Source: DATGKD01 sp035294855
GTDB taxonomy: Bacteria; Actinomycetota; Acidimicrobiia; Acidimicrobiales; UBA8190
Direction: 5' to 3'
DNA length: 28,028 bases
NCBI GenBank assembly: GCA_035294855.1
Contig: DATGKD010000056.1
Location: 1-28,028 of the forward strand
The position numbers and the translations under genes are program-made. Numbering within the stretch: position 1 is the first letter of the stretch; every line of letters begins with the position of its first letter. Under the pieces are notes generated by a model. It saw nothing but the letters and a program-made list of their open reading frames with translations. It was not told where the DNA came from and searched no databases. Of the stretch, positions 23,173 through 28,028 are shown piece by piece.

Positions 23173-24414
23173 TCATTGCCGCACCTGGCCGTCGCCGTGG
23201 ACGACGTACTTGAGGCAGGTCAGCTCGCGCAGCCCCATGGGCCCGCGCGCGTGCAACTTCTGGGTGGAGATGCCGATCTCCGCCCCGAGGCCGAGCTCAC
23301 TCCCGTCGACGAACCGGGTCGAGGCGTTGACGAGCACCGCGGCGGCGTCGACCTCGCAACAGAAGCGCGCCGCGGCGTCGCCGTCGGCGGTGACGATCGC
23401 CTCGGAGTGGCCCGACCCGTAGCGCGCGATATGGGCGATGGCGCCGTCCAGGTCGTCGACGACGGCGACCGAGAGCTTCGGACCGAGGAACTCGGCCGCG
23501 AAATCCCGCTCGGTGGCTGGGGCGATGCCCGGCAGGAACCCGACCGTCCGTTCGTCGCCGACCAGCTCGACACCGGCGAGCGCCCGTTGTACGCGTGGGA
23601 GGAACTGCGCGGCAACCGACTGGTGCACGAGCAGGCTCTCCGCGGCGTTGCACACCCCCGGCCGCTGCATCTTGGCGTTGGTCACGATGTTCTCGGCCAT
23701 GGCGAGATCCGCGGCGCGGTCCACGTAGACGTGGCAGTTGCCGTCGCCGTCGATCACGACCGGCACCGTGGCGTGCTCCTTGACGGACGCCACGAGATCG
23801 TGGCCCCCGCGCGGCACCAGGCAGTCGATGACGCCGTCGAGCCTCATGAACTCGACCGCGGTGGCCCGGCTCGTGTCGGTGACGAGGATGACCGCGTCCT
23901 CGGGCAGGCCCGTCTTGATGAGCGCCTCGCGCAGGGCACCCACGATGGCCACGTTCGAGCGCAGGGCGCTCGACGAGCCCCGCAACATCGTGGCGTTGCC
24001 GGCCTTCAGGCAGAGCCCGGCGGCGTCGCTCGTCACGTTGGGCCGGTTCTCGTAGATGATGCCGATGACACCGAGGGGCACCCGCACCCGCTCGACGCGC
24101 AACCCGTTGGGGCGGTCCCACGCCTCGGCGACCTCGCCCACGGGGTCGTCCAGGGCGACGAGCGCCCGCAGACCGTCGGCCATCTGGCCGATGCGCCGGG
24201 CGTCGAGCCGGAGGCGATCGAGCGCGGCAGTACCCAGGTCACGGGCATCGTCGACGTCGGCCGCGTTCGCCGCCAGGATGTCGTCGGCGCGCTGCTCGAC
24301 GAGATCGGCGGCGAGGGCGAGGACGCCGTCCTTCGTCGTCCGCGACGTCACCGCGAGCGCCCGCGCCGACTCCTTGGCGCGACGGCCCAACTCCTGCAGC
24401 GGCCGTGCGTCCAT
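23173..24414 (-). CDS. proA: Gamma-glutamyl phosphate reductase
   Basis: Second step of proline synthesis: NADPH reduction of glutamyl phosphate to glutamate semialdehyde. The 413 residues (E. coli 417) show ELGRRAKESARALA, VPLGVIGIIYENRPNVTSDA, CLKAGNATMLRG, DCLVPRGGHDLV, the catalytic Cys in RPGVCNAAESLLV, and TRFVDGSELGLGAEIGISTQKLHARGPMG. Two starts are possible. ATG 24414 leaves seven residues before the conserved ELGRRAK. GTG 24459 would add 15 residues and overlap the proB stop by four bases (GTGA). Neither has a strong ribosome site. I prefer the ATG on homology, with real doubt. Downstream moxR begins one base after its stop. Confidence 0.95.
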   Translation of the reverse strand: MDARPLQELGRRAKESARALAVTSRTTKDGVLALAADLVEQRADDILAANAADVDDARDLGTAALDRLRLDARRIGQMADGLRALVALDDPVGEVAEAWDRPNGLRVERVRVPLGVIGIIYENRPNVTSDAAGLCLKAGNATMLRGSSSALRSNVAIVGALREALIKTGLPEDAVILVTDTSRATAVEFMRLDGVIDCLVPRGGHDLVASVKEHATVPVVIDGDGNCHVYVDRAADLAMAENIVTNAKMQRPGVCNAAESLLVHQSVAAQFLPRVQRALAGVELVGDERTVGFLPGIAPATERDFAAEFLGPKLSVAVVDDLDGAIAHIARYGSGHSEAIVTADGDAAARFCCEVDAAAVLVNASTRFVDGSELGLGAEIGISTQKLHARGPMGLRELTCLKYVVHGDGQVRQ

Positions 24415-24455
24415 GCCCCAGGCTACCGCCCTGGCCCGAGCCACCTTTTCGTCGT

Positions 24456-25601
24456 TCACACGAGCACCACGAGGTCGTCGCGGTGCACGATCTCGTGCGC
24501 GGTGCCCTCGGGCAGCTCGCTCGTCCGGCGGCCGAGCCACGACTCGATGCGCTCGGCTGGGTGGCGTACGAGCCCCTTGGCGAACACCACACCGTCGGAC
24601 CCGGCGATCTCGACGGCGTCGTCCACGTCGAACCTGCCCTTCACGGCGACCACCCCGACCGGCAGGAGAGATGCCTCGCGCTCCACGACGGCTCGCCGCG
24701 CGCCGTCGTCGACGACGAGCGTGCCCGCGCTCGCCACGGCGAACGCGATCCACAACCGACGCGCGGGCAGCCGCCGGGCCCGCGCCCGCACGACCGTCCC
24801 GACGGCGCGGCCTTCGACGGCGCCGGTGAGCACCCCGGGCCGGCGAGCGTCACCGATAACGGTTTCGACTCCCGACCACGACGCGATCTTGGCGGCGGCG
24901 AGCTTCGACACCATGCCCCCGCTGCCCACCACGCTTCCCGGGCCCCCGGCGATGGCCTCGAATTGTTGGTCCACCTCCACGACCTCTTCGATGAGCGACG
25001 CCTGCGCGGTCGTGCGGGGATCGGCGCTCAACAGCCCGGGACGGTCGGTCAACAGCACGAGCAGGTCGGACGCCACGAGGTGCGCGACCAGCGCGGCAAG
25101 ACGGTCGTTGTCGCCGAAACGGATCTCGTCGTCGGAGGTGGCGTCGTTTTCGTTGACCACCGGCACGACCCCCAGTTCGATGAGGTGCGCCAGCGTCTGC
25201 CGGGCGTGCAGGTATTGCTGGCGGTGCACGAAGTCGAGCGGGGCGAGGAGGACCTGACCGACATGCAGGCCCCGAGCCGCCAACGCGTCGTCGTACACGC
25301 GCATGAGCCGGTGCTGCCCCACGGCGGACACAGCCTGGAGCACCGCCGGGTCTGTCGGTCTCGGGCCCCCGCCCAGAGCCGACCATCCCGCCGCGATGGC
25401 GCCCGACGTGACGAGCACGACACTGTGACCTCGACCGTGGAGCTCGGCGACTTCCGCGCACAACCGGTCGATGGCCTCGACGTCGATGTCCCCGTTCGAG
25501 GCGGTCAGCGACGACGATCCGACCTTCGCCACGACGGTCCGCGTCGGCTCCGCAACCCGTGGGGGCACCGTCTGCCCCGGCACCACCCCGTCGTCGCTCA
25601 A
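24456..25601 (-). CDS. proB: Glutamate 5-kinase with PUA domain
   Basis: First step of proline synthesis, phosphorylating glutamate; normally feedback-inhibited by proline. The 381 residues comprise an amino-acid-kinase domain (about 20-265; VVAKVGSSSLT, VLVTSGAIAAG, VVPVVNENDATSDDEIRFGDND, GSGGMVSKLAAAKIA) and a C-terminal PUA domain (about 285-370; GTLVVDDGARRAVVEREASLLP). The start is a TTG at 25601, unusual but supported by GAGGTGA at the right spacing and by the length of sequence before the conserved lysine. It follows obg by 18 bp. Confidence 0.95.
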   Translation of the reverse strand: MSDDGVVPGQTVPPRVAEPTRTVVAKVGSSSLTASNGDIDVEAIDRLCAEVAELHGRGHSVVLVTSGAIAAGWSALGGGPRPTDPAVLQAVSAVGQHRLMRVYDDALAARGLHVGQVLLAPLDFVHRQQYLHARQTLAHLIELGVVPVVNENDATSDDEIRFGDNDRLAALVAHLVASDLLVLLTDRPGLLSADPRTTAQASLIEEVVEVDQQFEAIAGGPGSVVGSGGMVSKLAAAKIASWSGVETVIGDARRPGVLTGAVEGRAVGTVVRARARRLPARRLWIAFAVASAGTLVVDDGARRAVVEREASLLPVGVVAVKGRFDVDDAVEIAGSDGVVFAKGLVRHPAERIESWLGRRTSELPEGTAHEIVHRDDLVVLV

Positions 25602-25619
25602 GAAGTCACCTCGCCCACC

Positions 25620-27008
25620 TCAGCGTCGGGCCCGCCGGGCGCGTCCGCGACCCGTGGCGGCGCCCGTGGGGGGGTCGGTCGCCCGGTCGGTGTCGATGTC
25701 TGCGCCCGTGACCGTGCCGATCCCTGTGGTCGTGTCGATGGCCCCGTCGTCGGGCCGGTACGTGAACGTCAGCGGACCGAGGTGCACGAGATCGCCGTCG
25801 CGGACCCCGGCCCGTACCAGGGCGCGCTCCACGCCCAGGCGGCGCAGGCGCTGCTGGACGTAGTCGAGTGCTTCGTCGTCGGTGAGGTCGGACAGCGCCA
25901 CCGCCCGCAGCGCCGCCCTCCCGGCCACCACGAACGACCCGTCTGCGGCCCGCGTCACCTCGACCTCTTCGCCGAGGGGGCGGTGGATCACGATGGAAGC
26001 AGCGGGTTCCTCTTCGGCGGCGCGTGCCGACGCCACCAGGCTCGCGAGCCGGTTGACGAGCTCGCCCACGCCTGTGCCCGTGACGGCGGAGATGCGCAGG
26101 TCCAGTCCAGCGGCGTCAGTGACGTCGCCTTCGGTCATGCCGATGTCGGTCTTCGATCCCACGAGCAGACGTGGCCGGTCGAGGAGGTCGGGCCGGTACA
26201 GGTGCAGCTCGCCGAGCAGCACGCGCAACTGTTCGGTCGGGGTGTGCTCGGTCGACGCGAGGTCCACGAGGATCACGAGCGCCCGGGCTCGCTCGGTGTG
26301 GCGCAGGAAGCGGTGGCCGAGGCCCTTGCCCTGGGACGCGCCTTCGACGATCCCGGGCACGTCCGCCACGACGAATTCGGTCTCGTCCCCGGGACGCCCG
26401 ACGCGCACCACGCCCAGGTGGGGCTCGAGTGTGGTGAACGGGTAGTCGGCCACCTTCGGGCGCGCCGCCGAGATCCGGCTGATGAGGGTGCTCTTGCCGG
26501 CGTTGGGCAACCCCACGAGCGCCACGTCGGCGAACAGCTTCAGCTCGAGGTCGAGCCACAGCTCGTCGCCGGCCTCGCCTTGCTGCGCGAAGGCCGGTGC
26601 GCGCCGCCGGTTGGTGAGAAAGCGTGCGTTGCCTCGTCCCCCTCGCCCGCCGCGCGCTGCCCGCCAGCGGTCCCCGGCTCGTGTCAGGTCGGCGAGGAGC
26701 ACACCGTGACGGTCACGCACCACGGTGCCCGCCGGGACGGGCACCTCGAGGTCTCCGCCCCGGGCACCGTGGCGCCGCTTGCCCTGTCCGTGGCGGCCGG
26801 ACTCGGCCCGGCGGTGCGGGTGGTCGCGGAAGCCGAGCAACGACGCTTGGTTCGTCGTGGCGACGAGCCACACGTCGCCGCCGCGCCCGCCGTCGCCGCC
26901 GTCGGGGCCGCCCCGTGAGACATGGGCCTCGCGACGGAACGACACCGCGCCGGCACCGCCGTCACCGGCTTTGACGTGGACCTGCGCTTCGTCGACGAAA
27001 CCCGCCAC
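25620..27008 (-). CDS. obg: GTPase Obg (CgtA)
   Basis: Essential ribosome-assembly GTPase of 462 residues. The Gly-rich Obg domain (about 1-158) holds HVKAGDGGAGAVSFRREA and PDGGDGGRGGDVWLV. In the G domain, G1 is GLPNAGKST at 166-174, G3 is DVPGI at 216-220, and G5 is ISAVTGTG at about 307-314. The G4 position reads GSKTD at 284-288 in place of NKxD. The OCT domain spans about 345-420, then an Arg/Thr-rich tail. The GTG at 27008 gives the expected start of the Obg fold; the frame further upstream is not homologous. It sits 55 bp after rpmA in the common rplU-rpmA-obg order. Confidence 0.95.
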   Translation of the reverse strand: MAGFVDEAQVHVKAGDGGAGAVSFRREAHVSRGGPDGGDGGRGGDVWLVATTNQASLLGFRDHPHRRAESGRHGQGKRRHGARGGDLEVPVPAGTVVRDRHGVLLADLTRAGDRWRAARGGRGGRGNARFLTNRRRAPAFAQQGEAGDELWLDLELKLFADVALVGLPNAGKSTLISRISAARPKVADYPFTTLEPHLGVVRVGRPGDETEFVVADVPGIVEGASQGKGLGHRFLRHTERARALVILVDLASTEHTPTEQLRVLLGELHLYRPDLLDRPRLLVGSKTDIGMTEGDVTDAAGLDLRISAVTGTGVGELVNRLASLVASARAAEEEPAASIVIHRPLGEEVEVTRAADGSFVVAGRAALRAVALSDLTDDEALDYVQQRLRRLGVERALVRAGVRDGDLVHLGPLTFTYRPDDGAIDTTTGIGTVTGADIDTDRATDPPTGAATGRGRARRARR

Positions 27009-27063
27009 CCGCCCGATCCTACGATCTGGCCTCGCGCATCCTGCCGCCTGCGGGCGGCGGAGA

Positions 27064-27318
27064 TCAGGCTTCGGCGCGGACCTCGACGACGCGCCGGCCC
27101 TTGCGGTTGCCGTAGTGCACGACGCCGGCGGCGGTGGCGAACAGCGTGTCGTCCCCACCGCGGCCCACGTTCTCGCCCGGGTGGAAGCGGGTGCCCCGCT
27201 GCCGCACGATGATGGCGCCCGCGGGGATCGCGGTGCCGTCGTAGACCTTCACCCCGAGTCGCTGCGACTTCGAGTCGCGGCCGTTGCGGGTGGACCCACC
27301 GCCCTTGGTCTTCGACAT
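27064..27318 (-). CDS. rpmA: 50S ribosomal protein L27
   Basis: Large-subunit protein whose N-terminal tail reaches the peptidyl-transferase centre. The 84 residues read MSKTKGGGSTRNGRDSKSQR at the start, then the conserved RQRGTRFHPGENVGRGGDDTLF core. The ATG at 27318 has a strong AGGAGG eight bases upstream. The open frame further upstream overlaps rplU in another phase and is discarded. It lies 19 bp after rplU. Confidence 0.98.
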   Translation of the reverse strand: MSKTKGGGSTRNGRDSKSQRLGVKVYDGTAIPAGAIIVRQRGTRFHPGENVGRGGDDTLFATAAGVVHYGNRKGRRVVEVRAEA

Positions 27319-27337
27319 GACAGAACCTCCTGCGATC

Positions 27338-27658
27338 TCAGCGAGCGGCGGGCAGCGTGATGGACGTGATCTCGACGGCGGCATAGTGCTGGCGGTGTCC
27401 CCACCGGCGGCGGCGCCGCGTCTTCGGGCGGTAGGTGAAGCCGCGGATCTTGGGGCCGAGCTCCTCCCCCACCACCCGGGCGGACACGACGGCACCGGCA
27501 AGCTCGGCCGGGGTGGCGAGCACGCGGTCGTCGTCGACGACGAGCACGCAGTCGAGCTCGAGGTCGCTCCCCGCGGAGACGCCAGGCAACTCGATGAGGA
27601 CGTGGTCCCCTTCGGCCACCCGCTCCTGCTTGCCTCCGGCCTTCACCACCGCGTACAT
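27338..27658 (-). CDS. rplU: 50S ribosomal protein L21
   Basis: Large-subunit protein binding 23S rRNA. The 106 residues start MYAVVKAGGKQERVAEGD and end with the basic TYRPKTRRRRRWGHRQHY segment, in which the more usual Lys positions are largely Arg, in keeping with the GC content. The ATG at 27658 follows the rne/rng stop by 12 bp. Transcription probably enters from upstream, beyond the window. Confidence 0.98.
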   Translation of the reverse strand: MYAVVKAGGKQERVAEGDHVLIELPGVSAGSDLELDCVLVVDDDRVLATPAELAGAVVSARVVGEELGPKIRGFTYRPKTRRRRRWGHRQHYAAVEITSITLPAAR

Positions 27659-27670
27659 AGCCCAGAGATC

Positions 27671-28028
27671 CTACAACAGGGTCTCGTCGAGGACGATCCC
27701 GCGCCCACCGCACACGGCGCACGTGCTCGACAGGGACTCGACGAGCCCCTCGGACACCCGCTTGCGGGTCATTTCGACGAGTCCGAGCTCGGAGATGTCG
27801 AACACCTGGGTGCGGGTCTTGTCGCGCGCCAGCGCGGCGCGCAGTGCCGACCCCACCCGGTCGCGGTTCTCGCGCACCTCCATGTCGATGAAGTCGATGA
27901 CGATGATGCCGCCGATGTCACGCAGGCGCAGCTGGCGGGCGACCTCCTCGGCCGCCTCCAGGTTGTTCTTGAAGACGGTCTCCTCCAGGTTGGACCGGCC
28001 CACGTTCTTGCCCGTGTTCACGTCGATG
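27671..28028 (-). CDS. Ribonuclease E/G, C-terminal part (cut by window edge)
   Basis: The visible 118 or so codons are the 3' end of an RNase E/G family gene; the 5' part lies beyond 28028. Seen: IDVNTGKNVGR, NLEAAEEVARQLRLRDIGGIIVIDFIDM and SELGLVEMTRKRVSEGL, then CAVCGGRG, whose CxxC pair matches the zinc-link that holds the catalytic dimer together. The first visible IDVNTGK carries an aspartate expected to bind catalytic magnesium, and the second is in VIDFIDM. The enzyme makes the initial cuts in mRNA decay and rRNA processing. It ends soon after the zinc link, so no long C-terminal scaffold follows; any scaffold would have to be N-terminal, as in many actinobacteria. Confidence 0.95.
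   Translation of the reverse strand, partial: IDVNTGKNVGRSNLEETVFKNNLEAAEEVARQLRLRDIGGIIVIDFIDMEVRENRDRVGSALRAALARDKTRTQVFDISELGLVEMTRKRVSEGLVESLSSTCAVCGGRGIVLDETLL

Noticed and set aside
20700..23213. Open frame of about 837 codons on the plus strand opposite the VWA and moxR genes
   Set aside because: High-GC antisense shadow: composition is Arg/Ala/Gly/His-rich with no domain, while the minus strand carries clear VWA and MoxR motifs.
24405..26918. Open frame of about 837 codons on the plus strand opposite proB and obg
   Set aside because: Antisense shadow of well-identified proB and obg; no recognisable protein features.

Overview
This window is about 28 kb of high-GC (roughly 70%) chromosomal DNA with densely packed genes, many GTG starts and several 4-bp stop/start overlaps. 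The gene set points to Actinomycetota: a WhiG-type sigma factor beside rpsB-tsf-pyrH-frr-cdsA, an MtrA/MtrB/LpqB-like block, a class II DAHP synthase, and rne-rplU-rpmA-obg-proB-proA. The 'YWxVASDGGxFxFG' repeats of one secreted protein are, from memory, common in Acidimicrobiia, so an acidimicrobial lineage is my best guess. That placement is inference, because no rRNA gene is present.

Layout. (1) 1-10.7 kb, minus strand, reading right to left: xerC, whiG, then a short leader and rpsB, tsf, pyrH, frr, cdsA, dxr, M50 site-2 protease, ispG. This joins translation, UMP phosphorylation, phospholipid precursor synthesis, envelope proteolysis and two MEP-pathway isoprenoid steps in one tightly spaced run. 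(2) 10.8-15.5 kb, plus strand: a Tat-type family 5 substrate-binding lipoprotein, then response regulator, histidine kinase and a GerMN-only lipoprotein resembling a cut-down mtrA-mtrB-lpqB operon. (3) 15.6-16.7 kb, minus strand: rsfS and nadD. (4) 16.8-20.0 kb, plus strand: class II DAHP synthase, possibly leaderless, and a secreted protein with six propeller-like repeats and a GH25-like lysozyme domain. (5) 20.0-28.0 kb, minus strand, reading right to left: rne/rng (cut by the window edge), rplU, rpmA, obg, proB, proA, moxR, a CoxE-like VWA protein and a histidine phosphatase.

How the genes relate: most are housekeeping. In many actinobacteria nadD and rsfS belong to the rne-obg-proBA neighbourhood. 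Here a MoxR-VWA pair, a phosphatase and two opposite-strand genes lie between proA and nadD. The convergent junction of the lysozyme and phosphatase genes contains an 18-bp tandem repeat that is coding, stop codon and C-terminal tail at once.

I found no rRNA, tRNA, CRISPR array, insertion sequence, prophage or convincing riboswitch. No gene-free stretch exceeds 300 bp; the longest is about 251 bp, at 18120-18370. I see no clearly new multi-gene system. The items most worth checking are the repeat junction, the repeat-lysozyme fusion, the GerMN-only LpqB-like protein, the long tails on CdsA and S2, and the MoxR-VWA insertion.
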